From Streptomyces venezuelae (GTDB lineage: Bacteria > Actinomycetota > Actinomycetes > Streptomycetales > Streptomycetaceae), in NCBI RefSeq assembly GCF_008642335.1, contig NZ_CP029191.1:992001-1056000 (forward strand): a stretch of DNA of 64,000 nt, written 5' to 3'. Below are positions 1 through 7,895 of the stretch, one piece after another (position 1 is the stretch's first letter; each line of letters begins with the position of its first letter). A model generated the notes under the pieces. The model did not search any database and had not been told where the DNA came from. It worked only from the letters and a program-made list of their open reading frames with translations. Made by a program: the position numbers and the translations under genes.

Positions 1-1791
1 CCGCCCGGCCACCACACCCTCCACGTCCGCACCCCCGACGGACGGCACGCGCACGCACCCCTGCTCGCCGTGCCCGACCGCCTGCCCGCCCCCGCGGGCC
101 GCACCTGGGGCTTTCTCGTCCAGCTCTACTCCGTCCTCTCGCGCCGCTCCTGGGGCATGGGCGACCTCGGCGACCTGGCTGAGCTCGCCTCCTGGTCGGC
201 GCAGGCACTGGGCGCGGGGTTCGTGCAGCTGGGGCCGTTGCACGCCGTGGAGCCGGGGCCGCTGCCCGACCCGTCCCCGTACCGGCCGAGTTCACGGCGC
301 TTCGCCGACCCCATGCACGTACGCGTGGAGGCCGTGCCCGAGTACGCGTACCTCGACCCGGCGGCGCGGCCCGCCGTGGACGACCTCGTCGTCCGGGCGC
401 GGCAACTCAACGACGCGGTGCTCAAGGGGAGTTCACTCATCGACCGCGAAGCCGTGCGCGCGCTCAAGCAGCGCGCGCTGCGAGCCGTGCGCGACGTGCC
501 GCTGTCGCCGGGGCGGGCCGCCGCCTTCACCGCGTACGTCGAGCGCGAGGGGCAGGGCCTCACCGACTACGCCACCTGGTGCGCGCTCGCCGAGGTGCAC
601 GGCGGGGCGTGGCGGTCCTGGCCCGCCGAGCTGCGCGACCCCCGCTCCCCCGCCGTGGCGCGCGCCCGCAAGGAGCTCGCCGAGGCCGTCGACCACCACC
701 GGTGGCTCGCCTGGATCACCGACGAGCAGCTGGCGGCGGCGCAGGCCGCGGCGGTCGGCGCGGGGATGCGGGTCGGGCTCGTCCACGACCTGGCGGTCGG
801 CGTCGCGCCGGAGGGCGCCGACGCCTGGGCCCTGCAGCGCTGTCTCGCCGCCGGCATGAGCGTGGGCGCGCCGCCGGACGACTTCAACCGGCGGGGCCAG
901 GACTGGGGTCAGCCCCCGTGGCGGCCGGACGCGCTCGCCGCCGAGGGCTACCGGCCCTTCGCCGAGCTGCTCAGGTCCGGGCTGCGGCACGCGGGCGCCC
1001 TGCGCGTCGACCATGTCATGGGGCTTTCGCGCCTGTGGTGGGTGCCGGAGGGGCGGCCGCCCACGGAGGGGACGTACGTCCGGTACGACCGGGACGCGAT
1101 GCTCGGCGTCCTCGCCCTTGAGGCGTACCGCGCGGGCGCCGCGGTGATCGGCGAGGATCTGGGCACCGTGGAGGACGGCATGCGCGAGGACCTCGCGGAG
1201 CGCGGCATGCTCGGCACGTCCGTGCAGCGCTTCGAGTATGTGGGCGGCTCCGCGGGCCGGCAGGGTCCGTTGCCGCCCGACCAGTGGCGGGCGAACTGTC
1301 TGGCCACGCTCACGACCCACGACCTGCCGACGACGGCGGCCTGGCTCTCCGGCGAACACGTGGACCTGCGGGCCCGGCTCGGGCTCCTGACGCGGCCGGA
1401 GGCCGAGGAGAAGGCGGCGGCCGCGGCCGAGCGCGACGGCTGGCTCGCCGAGCTGACCCGGCTCGGGCTGCTGCCCGACCCGGACGGCGAGGTCGCCGCC
1501 CTGCACCGGTTCCTGCGGCTCACACCGGCCCGGATGCTCGGCGTCTGGCTGCCGGACGCGACGGGCGACCGCCGCCCGCAGAACCTGCCGGGCACGGCCG
1601 CGGTGCACCCCAACTGGCGGCTGCCGGTGGCGGACGCACGGGGCCGCCCGGTCCCGCTGGAGGAGCTGCCCGAGTCCACGCTGCTCCGGATCCTGGCGGA
1701 CGTCTTCGCCCACGACACCGCGGACGCCTTCGCACACGACACCACTGAGAACGACACCAAGGAGAGTCATGGCAGCCCAGGTTCTCGCTGA
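1..1791 (+). CDS. malQ: 4-alpha-glucanotransferase (amylomaltase), 5' end missing
   Basis: GH77 enzyme that transfers alpha-1,4-glucan segments between maltodextrins. The reading frame is open at base 1, so the N-terminus lies outside the window; the visible part begins near the end of the N-terminal beta domain typical of actinobacterial MalQ. The catalytic residues are present: the nucleophile in RVDH (codon 337 from the window edge), the acid/base in GEDLG (codon 385) and the Asp in THDLP (codon 441). Its last 23 bases overlap the start of the cyclase gene, with the cyclase ribosome binding site (aaggag) inside malQ, so the two are probably translationally coupled. The C-terminal tail carries a short repeat around AHDTADAFAHDT. 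An amylomaltase (acbQ) also occurs in acarbose clusters, which makes this linkage notable. Confidence 0.93.
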   Translation, partial: PPGHHTLHVRTPDGRHAHAPLLAVPDRLPAPAGRTWGFLVQLYSVLSRRSWGMGDLGDLAELASWSAQALGAGFVQLGPLHAVEPGPLPDPSPYRPSSRRFADPMHVRVEAVPEYAYLDPAARPAVDDLVVRARQLNDAVLKGSSLIDREAVRALKQRALRAVRDVPLSPGRAAAFTAYVEREGQGLTDYATWCALAEVHGGAWRSWPAELRDPRSPAVARARKELAEAVDHHRWLAWITDEQLAAAQAAAVGAGMRVGLVHDLAVGVAPEGADAWALQRCLAAGMSVGAPPDDFNRRGQDWGQPPWRPDALAAEGYRPFAELLRSGLRHAGALRVDHVMGLSRLWWVPEGRPPTEGTYVRYDRDAMLGVLALEAYRAGAAVIGEDLGTVEDGMREDLAERGMLGTSVQRFEYVGGSAGRQGPLPPDQWRANCLATLTTHDLPTTAAWLSGEHVDLRARLGLLTRPEAEEKAAAAAERDGWLAELTRLGLLPDPDGEVAALHRFLRLTPARMLGVWLPDATGDRRPQNLPGTAAVHPNWRLPVADARGRPVPLEELPESTLLRILADVFAHDTADAFAHDTTENDTKESHGSPGSR

Positions 1792-2959
1792 GGCCGGCAC
1801 CGCGGGGGTCCATGAGGACGCCGGCGGCTTCGACCTGCTCGCACCGGACGGCACCGGCTACCGCGTCGACGTCACGGGCGGCGTCTTCCACCCGGACAAC
1901 CCGCTCCTCGCGGAGTACGTGGCGGGCCGCCGCGTGGTCGCCTACATCGGCCCCACCGTGGACCGCATCCACGGAAAGCAGCTCCGCGACTACCTCACCG
2001 CCCGCCTGGAGCCCGGCGGTTGGAGCGTGCACACGATCGCGACCGGCGAGCACAACAAGTCGCTGACCTCGGTGGAGGAGGTCTGCGCCACCGCCAAGGC
2101 GGCGGGGCTCGACCGGCACGGGGTGATGCTCGCGGTGGGTGGCGGCATCGTCGCGGACATCGTCGGGTTCGCCGCGTCCATGTACGCGCGCGGCATCCGC
2201 TACATCAAGGTCAACACCAGCCTGGTGGGACAGGTCGACGTCGGCGTCGGCATCAAGACCGGCGTCAACGCCCTGCACACGAAGAACATGTTCGGCGCCT
2301 ACCACCCCGCCCACGCCTCCCTCAACGACCCGGCCCTCCTGGACACGCTGCCGGCCCGCGAGATCCGCTGCGGTCTCGCCGAGATCGTGAAGATGGCGGT
2401 GATCCTCGACGGCGACCTGTTCAGGACGCTGGAGCGGCACCCGGACGCGTTCCGCCGCGGACCGTCCGGCGCGGGTGGCGACGATGTGGAGACGTACATC
2501 ATCCGCACCGCGATGCGGCTCATGATGGAGGAACTCTGCCCGAATCTGCGGGAGCACGAGCTGGCCAGGCTCGTCGACTTCGGCCACACGTTCAGCCCGG
2601 TCATCGAGACGGCGGGCGGCCACCGCCTTGCCCACGGCGAGGCGGTCGCCGTCGACATGGCGCTGTCCGCGCATCTGGCCCGGCTGCTCGGCCTCGCCGA
2701 CGAGGACACCTGCGAGCGGATCGTGAGCCTGTTGGAACGGATCGGGTTGCCGGTGTACGACCCGGCCACCTGCACGCCCGAGCTGATGACGCAGGCGCTG
2801 CGCGCGTCGTGGCAGCGCCGTGGCCGCAAGCTGCACCTGGTCGTGCCGACCGCGCTCGGCAAGGCCGCCTTCGTCGACGAGCTGGAGCACCTGCCGACGG
2901 CGACGCTGCGGGCGGCTCTGGACGCGCTGGCGGACCGGGCGGTGCGGCGCGATGGCTGA
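1769..2959 (+). CDS. Sedoheptulose 7-phosphate cyclase (2-epi-5-epi-valiolone synthase family)
   Basis: A 396-residue member of the dehydroquinate-synthase-like sugar phosphate cyclases, which close sedoheptulose 7-phosphate into a C7 cyclitol using NAD and a divalent metal. Visible hallmarks are EHNKSL (94-99), the nucleotide loop VGGGIVADIVGF (123-134), GIKTGVN (161-167), and the predicted metal ligands Glu205 (GLAEIVK), His273 (DFGHTF) and His289 (HGEAVAVDM). The segment around GVNALHTKNMFGAYHP matches C7-cyclitol synthases better than true AroB. I cannot say from sequence alone whether it makes 2-epi-5-epi-valiolone, 2-epi-valiolone or desmethyl-4-deoxygadusol. It has a strong ribosome binding site inside malQ and overlaps the following cupin gene by 8 bases. 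Confidence 0.9.
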   Translation: MAAQVLAEAGTAGVHEDAGGFDLLAPDGTGYRVDVTGGVFHPDNPLLAEYVAGRRVVAYIGPTVDRIHGKQLRDYLTARLEPGGWSVHTIATGEHNKSLTSVEEVCATAKAAGLDRHGVMLAVGGGIVADIVGFAASMYARGIRYIKVNTSLVGQVDVGVGIKTGVNALHTKNMFGAYHPAHASLNDPALLDTLPAREIRCGLAEIVKMAVILDGDLFRTLERHPDAFRRGPSGAGGDDVETYIIRTAMRLMMEELCPNLREHELARLVDFGHTFSPVIETAGGHRLAHGEAVAVDMALSAHLARLLGLADEDTCERIVSLLERIGLPVYDPATCTPELMTQALRASWQRRGRKLHLVVPTALGKAAFVDELEHLPTATLRAALDALADRAVRRDG

Positions 2960-3332
2960 GTACGACGTACGGGATCTGCTGACCGCCAAGAAGCACGACC
3001 ACGGCGGCCTCGGCACGATCCTCGCGCACCGGATCTTCGCCCGCGAAGAAGGCGGTGCCGGCGCGGACTTCATCGACCTGGCCGTCCTGCCGCCTGGTAC
3101 GTCCATCGGCAGGCACCGGCACGGGGCGGACCGCGAGACGTACGTGGTGCTCGCGGGGAGCGGGCTGATGTTCCGCGACGGGGAGGAGTTCCGGGTGGGG
3201 GCGGGCGACGTCGTCGTCAATCGCCCTTACGGCGAGCACGGACTGCTCAACGACGCCGAGGACGCCACGGATCTGCACCTGCTGGTCTTCGAGGTCCCGG
3301 AGGAGGCAGTGCGTGACGACGAGGGAAGCTGA
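2952..3332 (+). CDS. Small cupin-domain protein
   Basis: A 126-residue single-domain cupin. Cupin motif 1 is clear (GTSIGRHRHGADRETYVVL region), with likely metal ligands His55, His57 and Glu62 and a further His in HLLVF near residue 115. The ATG at 2952 lies inside the end of the cyclase gene. The next gene starts 20 bases before this one ends, so it sits in the middle of a tightly overlapping operon. Given its neighbours it could be an isomerase, an epimerase or a metal-dependent enzyme acting on a cyclitol or sugar phosphate. The function is inferred from context only; single-domain cupins are too diverse to assign. Confidence 0.85.
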   Translation: MAEYDVRDLLTAKKHDHGGLGTILAHRIFAREEGGAGADFIDLAVLPPGTSIGRHRHGADRETYVVLAGSGLMFRDGEEFRVGAGDVVVNRPYGEHGLLNDAEDATDLHLLVFEVPEEAVRDDEGS

Positions 3333-4380
3333 CCGGCGGACCGGGCCGTTCACCGTGCTCGACGTGGGCGGGACCACGCTGCGGGTGGGGAGTTACGCCC
3401 CGGCCACCGGCGTCCTCTCCCGGGTGCGCCGCGTTCCGGTCGAGGGCAAGGCGCTCCACCCGGACGCGTCCGTGCCGGAGGTGCAGGAGCGGGTGGTGGA
3501 GCAGATCGTGCGCGAGGTCGAACGGCACGGTGCCGGGGCGGGCGAGGCGCCGCGCGCGGTCGGGATCGCCTTCGCGGGACCGGTCACGGCGGACGGCCTC
3601 GTCGTCGCGGCGCCCACGGTGTGGGGGCTGCGCGGCGAACCGCTGCCTCTCGGCGACCGGTTGGGCGAGCGGCTCGGGGTGCCGGTCGTCGTCGTGAACG
3701 ACCTCACGGCGGCGGCCTGGCGGTACGCCGCCACGGAACCGGAGCCGTTCTGTCTCCTCACCGTCAGCTCGGGCATCGGCAACAAGGTCTTCCGCGACGG
3801 CGACGTGCTCGTCGACCCCGCGGGGCACGGCGGCGAGCTGGGCCACTGGGTCTGCGACCCCTCGCCCGACGCGCCGCTCTGCGACTGCGGCGGCCGCGGT
3901 CACCTGGGCGCTGTCGCCTCGGGGCGCGGCGTGCTCGCGGCGGCCCGGCGCGCGGCGGCCGCCGACCCCGCCGGGTTCTCGTCGTCCCGGCTCGCCGCGC
4001 TCTGCGGGGGCGGTCACCCGGACGCGATCGGCAATCCGGCGCTGGCCAAGGCGATCGCGGAGGGCGACGCGTTCGCGACGGGGGTGCTCCGGGGCACGCT
4101 CGTACCGCTCGCCCAGGCGGTCTCGGCGGTCTTCACGTCGATCGGCGTGTGCCGCTTCATCCTGATGGGCGGTTTCGCCCTGGCGGTCGGGGAGCGGTAC
4201 CGGACGCTGCTGGTCGAGGAGTTGGTCCGGCAGGGCTGCTTCGGTCTCGCCGCGGACCGCGTGGACGCCCTGGTGTCCCTCGGCGCCCCCGACGACGACC
4301 ACGGCCTGCTCGGCGCGGGCCGCCTCCTGACCGCGCGGTGCCACCCGTCCCCGCCTCTCACAGACAGGCCCCCCGCATGA
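3313..4380 (+). CDS. ROK-family sugar/cyclitol kinase
   Basis: A 355-residue kinase of the ROK family (glucokinase-like). The phosphate loop DVGGTTLRVG is at 17-26, the catalytic Asp is in VVNDLTAAAW, and the zinc motif appears as GHGGELGHWVC...CDCGGRGH. The last motif ends in His rather than the usual Cys. The start is GTG at 3313, preceded by ggaggc. The stop overlaps the ATG of the next gene in an ATGA arrangement. In acarbose and validamycin pathways the C7-cyclitol kinases are described as glucokinase-like, so phosphorylation of the cyclase product is a reasonable inference. Glucose or another sugar remains possible. Confidence 0.88.
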   Translation: MTTREADRRTGPFTVLDVGGTTLRVGSYAPATGVLSRVRRVPVEGKALHPDASVPEVQERVVEQIVREVERHGAGAGEAPRAVGIAFAGPVTADGLVVAAPTVWGLRGEPLPLGDRLGERLGVPVVVVNDLTAAAWRYAATEPEPFCLLTVSSGIGNKVFRDGDVLVDPAGHGGELGHWVCDPSPDAPLCDCGGRGHLGAVASGRGVLAAARRAAAADPAGFSSSRLAALCGGGHPDAIGNPALAKAIAEGDAFATGVLRGTLVPLAQAVSAVFTSIGVCRFILMGGFALAVGERYRTLLVEELVRQGCFGLAADRVDALVSLGAPDDDHGLLGAGRLLTARCHPSPPLTDRPPA

Positions 4381-5336
4381 CCACGCCCCACACCTCTCCC
4401 ACCACTCGCACCCTCATCGTCGGCAGCGGCTTCGTCGGCACCGGTATCGCCCGGCGTCTCGCACATGCCGGGGACGACGTCCTCCTCGTCTCGCGCGGGC
4501 GCCCCGCCACGCCGCCCGAGGAGCACAGCGCACGGTGGTCCGCGCTCGACGCCACCGACGCCGAGGCCTGCGGCCGCCTCGTTGCGCGGTCGCGGCCGGA
4601 GCGGATCGTGCTGGTGCACGGCCCCTCCGACGTCACCTGGTGCGAGGAGCACCCGGAGGAGGCGGCCGCGGCCCATGCCGCCGTCACCGCCAACTTCGCC
4701 GCGTACGCCGATGCCTCGCGCATCGTCATGATCTCCACGGACAACGTCTTCGACGGCCGCGCGTGGCGCAACACGGAGCGCACCCCCGTCTCCCCCGCCA
4801 ACGCCTACGGCCGCGCCAAGCGGCACGCCGAGCGCCTGCTCCTCGACAGCGCCCCGCAGGCGGTCTGTCTGCGGGTCAGCCTCGTCTACGGCCATGAGCC
4901 CGCCGACGCGGGCAAGTGGCTCAACTTCTTCGCCGCCTGCGCCCACCGGCTGGCCGAGGGCGCGCCCGTCGAGGCGCCCGACGACCACTGGACCACGCCG
5001 GTCCACGTGGACGACGTGGCCGGCGTCGTGGCCGCGCTTCTCGCCGCCCCGGGCCCTCTTCCGCCGGTCCTGCACCTGGGCGGCCCGGACCGGGTCACCC
5101 GCGCCGAGTGGGCCGGGGTGATCGCCGAGGCGCTGGGCGTCCCGGGCGGCCTGGTCGTTCCGGTCCCGAAGGCCCGCAGCCGCTACGCGTCGCGGCCCGA
5201 GAACGCCTGCCTGGCCGGTGAGTTGCTGGCGCGGCTTCCGGCCACGCGCGCCACTCCCGTACGCGGGGTGCGTGCGGGCGCACGCGATCTGGCCCCCGCA
5301 TTCCCGCTACGCGCCGAGTTCCTCCTCGAGCCGTAG
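4377..5336 (+). CDS. RmlD-like NAD(P)-dependent reductase/epimerase
   Basis: A 319-residue extended short-chain dehydrogenase of the dTDP-4-dehydrorhamnose-reductase (RmlD) type. The nucleotide-binding motif GSGFVG is at 16-21, ISTDNVF is at 119-125, and the catalytic Tyr144 and Lys148 lie in NAYGRAK. It is the last gene of the malQ/cyclase/cupin/kinase operon, starting in an ATGA overlap with the kinase stop. It probably reduces, epimerises or dehydrates the cyclitol or an attached sugar. Its 3' end overlaps the convergent STAS gene by 30 bases, which leaves no room for a conventional terminator between them. Confidence 0.87.
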   Translation: MTTPHTSPTTRTLIVGSGFVGTGIARRLAHAGDDVLLVSRGRPATPPEEHSARWSALDATDAEACGRLVARSRPERIVLVHGPSDVTWCEEHPEEAAAAHAAVTANFAAYADASRIVMISTDNVFDGRAWRNTERTPVSPANAYGRAKRHAERLLLDSAPQAVCLRVSLVYGHEPADAGKWLNFFAACAHRLAEGAPVEAPDDHWTTPVHVDDVAGVVAALLAAPGPLPPVLHLGGPDRVTRAEWAGVIAEALGVPGGLVVPVPKARSRYASRPENACLAGELLARLPATRATPVRGVRAGARDLAPAFPLRAEFLLEP

Positions 5337-5675
5337 CGTCTCGATGCGGTCCCAGCCGCGCGCCGCGATCCGGTCGTGCAGGTCCAGGTCAGGGGCGGAG
5401 CGCACCACGAGGCACTGCGGGGGCTGCAGGTGGACGGCGAAGGCGACGAGGGTCTCCAGGCCGCTGTTGGCCAGGTAGCGGACGCCGGTGAGGTCGATGA
5501 GGATCTCGTCGGTCTGCGCGCGGTCCCGGTCGTCGGTCTGGGTCTGGGTCTGGTCGGTCAGTGCGAGGGCCAGCGGCCCGCGGTGTGTGCTCACGACCTC
5601 GCCGGACAGCCGCACGCCGGGGCTGTGGGTGGTGGGCATGATGAGCAGGAGGTCGTCCGCGAAATAGTCGCGCAT
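5307..5675 (-). CDS. STAS-domain protein (anti-sigma factor antagonist-like)
   Basis: A 122-residue STAS domain: a mixed sheet ending in ILIDLTGVRYLANSGLETLV, the segment that in SpoIIAA/RsbV homologues holds the phosphorylated Ser (here in NSGLET). It would bind an RsbW-like anti-sigma factor or a similar kinase partner. None is encoded nearby, so the partner is elsewhere. A Gln/Thr/Asp-rich insertion (TDQTQTQTDDRDRAQ) sits in the middle. I chose the ATG at 5675, at the domain boundary; an in-frame ATG at 5750 exists but would add an uncharacteristic Arg/Pro-rich tail. Its upstream leader holds a 7-bp inverted repeat (5721-5746). Confidence 0.78.
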   Translation of the reverse strand: MRDYFADDLLLIMPTTHSPGVRLSGEVVSTHRGPLALALTDQTQTQTDDRDRAQTDEILIDLTGVRYLANSGLETLVAFAVHLQPPQCLVVRSAPDLDLHDRIAARGWDRIETLRLEEELGA

Positions 5676-5931
5676 GGCAGGTCCCAATGGCTTGGTGCGC
5701 CGTGAAAAGGGACGAGCGGCGGTGGATGCGGGGTTTCGGATCCACCGCACGGTCCTTCACGCGGTGCCATGAGGCGGAAGCAGAGTTCCGCAGAGCAGCC
5801 GCTGGCGTAGGGGCCCACTCCGGGCCCGAGAGGTCGCCGGAAGGTCATCGCAGCGCTAACAACAACAACAGACCACGGGCTGTTACTCAGCGTACCCTCT
5901 CGACTCCGCCACGAATAGGCTTGTTCCAGGG

Positions 5932-6060
5932 CTATGCGCGGCAGCTCTTCGCGCCCACGTGCACGGCGACCGCGCTCTTCGCGGCCACGGTCGCGGCCAG
6001 TCGGCCGTCGCCGTCGACGGTCACGGGCGGGTCGCCCCTGATGGCTTGCTGAAAGCTCAT
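5932..6060 (-). pseudogene. Possible alpha-amylase C-terminal fragment (42-residue ORF)
   Basis: A 42-codon frame read leftward from ATG at 6060, which overlaps the stop of the acyltransferase gene (ATGA). The peptide holds TVDGDGRLAATVAAKSAVAV followed by HVGAKS and Cys. To my eye this resembles the last strands of the C-terminal beta domain of secreted Streptomyces alpha-amylases, which usually end AVALHxGA. No catalytic domain precedes it, so if the match is right it is a remnant. It could instead be a real small protein translationally coupled to the acyltransferase. The assignment rests on memory of the family, and confidence is low. Confidence 0.35.
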
Positions 6061-6914
6061 GCCAGCTTGCAGTAACGTGTTGCAACAGGACCATATGAGC
6101 CCCCAGTTGAAGGGTCACCCCTCAGGACCGCCCGCCTCGCCGCGTCGGCCAGCACGCGTCGGTCGGTGCCCCACAGCGGAGGGCGCGCCGTAACCCGTAC
6201 GCGCAGGCCGCGGGCGCCCGCCACCCGGCGCAGCGAGGCGGTGAAATCCTCCTCGCCGAGGAAGGCGGCGGCCGTGCTCGGCCCGCCGCCCTGCCGGTAC
6301 TCGACCCTCACCGGCCGCACGGGAGCGCCCGCGTCGACCGCCGCCTGGAAAGCGGCCCGCCGGAACCGGCCGCCCGAAGCCGAGCACCAGGTCGTCGCCT
6401 GGGGAAACACGAGCACCGACGCGCCGCCGCGCAGGGAGTCGGCCAACCCGTCGACGAGGTAGGGCAGTTCGCGTGGGCTGCCGTCGCGGTCGATGAACCG
6501 CGTGCCCGCGCGCCGGGCCAGCGCGCCGACCACCGGCCACCGGCCGACCTCGCGCTTGGCGAGGACGCTCACCGGCTCGACGGCGAGCAGGGCGACGACG
6601 TCGAGCCACGAGATGTGATTGGCGACGACCAGTGTGCCCACTCCCCCGCCCTCCGTCCGCACACTGAACGGCGCGCCCTCGATGCCCTCGCCGTACTCCA
6701 CGCCCTCGACGCCCACCCCGAGCGCGCCGAGCACCGCGCGCGCCTCGGCCCGCAGGATCGAGGGGTCGGCCAGCCGGTCGCCACGGGCCACGGCCCTGGT
6801 CAGGGCGTACGTCAACGTCGCGTACCTGCGGGCGAGTTCACCGAGCGGCACGCGCGGATCCGGGTCGGCGGCGCAGGAGGCGGGACAGCCGCGGTCGACC
6901 GTCCACGCGTTCAT
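6057..6914 (-). CDS. PlsC-family acyltransferase, probable ornithine-lipid O-acyltransferase (OlsA-like)
   Basis: A 285-residue 1-acylglycerol-3-phosphate acyltransferase-type protein. The acyltransferase box NHISWLD gives the HX4D catalytic pair. The second block reads VFPQATTW where the family usually has FPEGT, so the conserved Glu-Gly is replaced by Gln-Ala. The gene starts in an ATGA overlap with the upstream OlsB-like N-acyltransferase, so the pair probably makes ornithine lipids: N-acylation of ornithine, then O-acylation of the lyso-lipid. The C-terminal 25 residues look like an extension beyond the normal domain. The substrate is inferred from the partner gene. Confidence 0.85.
   Translation of the reverse strand: MNAWTVDRGCPASCAADPDPRVPLGELARRYATLTYALTRAVARGDRLADPSILRAEARAVLGALGVGVEGVEYGEGIEGAPFSVRTEGGGVGTLVVANHISWLDVVALLAVEPVSVLAKREVGRWPVVGALARRAGTRFIDRDGSPRELPYLVDGLADSLRGGASVLVFPQATTWCSASGGRFRRAAFQAAVDAGAPVRPVRVEYRQGGGPSTAAAFLGEEDFTASLRRVAGARGLRVRVTARPPLWGTDRRVLADAARRAVLRGDPSTGGSYGPVATRYCKLA
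6067..6085. promoter_or_regulatory. Inverted repeat TTGCA-N9-TGCAA
   Basis: Perfect 5-bp arms (6067-6071 and 6081-6085) separated by 9 bases, just upstream of the amylase-like fragment and inside the 3' end of the acyltransferase gene. TTGCA/TGCAA half sites are typical of LacI-type maltose regulators in Streptomyces amylase promoters. It may therefore be a leftover operator, or simply coding sequence. Confidence 0.3.
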
Positions 6915-7663
6915 CGCGCGTCCACCCCGAGGAAGTAGCGGCGGTGGCGCGCGCTCAGCCGCTCCGTGTCGAGGAGGACGAAGAAGTCCGCGACGTCGAA
7001 CTCCGGGTCGTGGGCGGGGGCTCCGCACACCCACGCGCCGAGGCGGAGGTAGCCGCGCAGCAGGGGCGGCAGGTCGGCGTAGGCGGGGCGTTCCGGCGCC
7101 GGGCCCGCGGGGGTCCAGGGGCGTCGGGGGTGCACGCGCAGCTCGGGCGGCGCCGCGTGCCTGGCCGTGCCGAGCAGCCAGGCGGCGGTCGCGGCGCGTC
7201 CGCCGTCCGCCAGCGGCACGGAGGCGCAGCCCGCCAGGTACCGGTGGCCGGAGAGCAGGACGTAGCGGGCGAGCGCGGACCACATCAGGGTGATCACGGC
7301 GCCGGAACGGTGGTCTGGGTGGACACAGGAACGGCCGGCCTCGACGGTGGAGGCCCGCAGGGCGTTGAGGGCGACGAGCTCGAACTCGCCGTCGGAGTAG
7401 GAGTGCTCGGCCCGGCCTGGCGGGATTATTCGGTACGTCCCGACGACGTCGCCGGACGAGGTGTCGGTGACGATCAGGTGGTCGGCGAGGTCGTCGAAGG
7501 CGTCGATGTCGTGGCCGGGCAGGGGCGTGTCGAGGACGGCGCCGAGCTCTTCGGCGAAGACACGGTGGCGCAGCCGCTGGGCGGCCCTGATCTGTTCGGT
7601 GGTGTCCGCGATGGAGGTGACGTACGAGCTGGCGGCGGTCGCGACGAGCGGCGTCGAGGGCAT
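6911..7663 (-). CDS. olsB: OlsB-like L-ornithine N-alpha-acyltransferase (GNAT fold)
   Basis: A 250-residue acyltransferase resembling OlsB, which transfers a 3-hydroxyacyl chain from acyl-ACP to the alpha-amine of ornithine. Features include the N-terminal EQIRAAQRLRHRVFAEELG segment, then DHLIVTD, VGTYRIIPP and VEAGRSCVHPDHRSG, the core seen in OlsB and autoinducer-synthase-like GNATs. The start chosen is ATG 7663, at the domain boundary; an in-frame upstream ATG at 7771 would add a low-complexity tail derived from short repeats. It overlaps the PlsC-type gene by 4 bases. Streptomyces are known to make ornithine lipids, notably when phosphate is short. Confidence 0.82.
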   Translation of the reverse strand: MPSTPLVATAASSYVTSIADTTEQIRAAQRLRHRVFAEELGAVLDTPLPGHDIDAFDDLADHLIVTDTSSGDVVGTYRIIPPGRAEHSYSDGEFELVALNALRASTVEAGRSCVHPDHRSGAVITLMWSALARYVLLSGHRYLAGCASVPLADGGRAATAAWLLGTARHAAPPELRVHPRRPWTPAGPAPERPAYADLPPLLRGYLRLGAWVCGAPAHDPEFDVADFFVLLDTERLSARHRRYFLGVDAR

Positions 7664-7696
7664 GATGGTTCCGTTTCTCGGTTCGAGGGGGACGAC

Positions 7697-7730
7697 GGAG
7701 ACGGGGAACGGAGACGGGAGACGGGGAACG
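7697..7730. repeat. Two direct copies of a 14-bp sequence
   Basis: GGAGACGGGGAACG occurs at 7697-7710 and 7717-7730 (20-base period), with degraded copies around them, in the 232-base gap upstream of the OlsB-like gene. The rest of that gap shows no recognisable gene. The repeats could be regulatory or slippage products. Confidence 0.5.
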
Positions 7731-7895
7731 AAGACGGGGAGTCGGCGGTCGGCGCCGCCGCGGCTTCGCACCGGCGCCCACGCAGCACGGTGACGGCGCC
7801 GCCTGAACTGCGCGCTGCAAGCGTGCGTCGGCCCGTCGTCGGGCTCGCGTCCGAATCGGACCGCCCGCGAAAGCCCGATGTCGTCGTGCGTCCGC

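Noticed and set aside
1769..2959. Cyclase gene as a plain aroB (3-dehydroquinate synthase)
   Set aside because: It shows the C7-cyclitol synthase pattern (EHNKSL, GVNALHTKNMFGAYHP) and sits with a kinase and RmlD-like gene rather than with aromatic-pathway genes.
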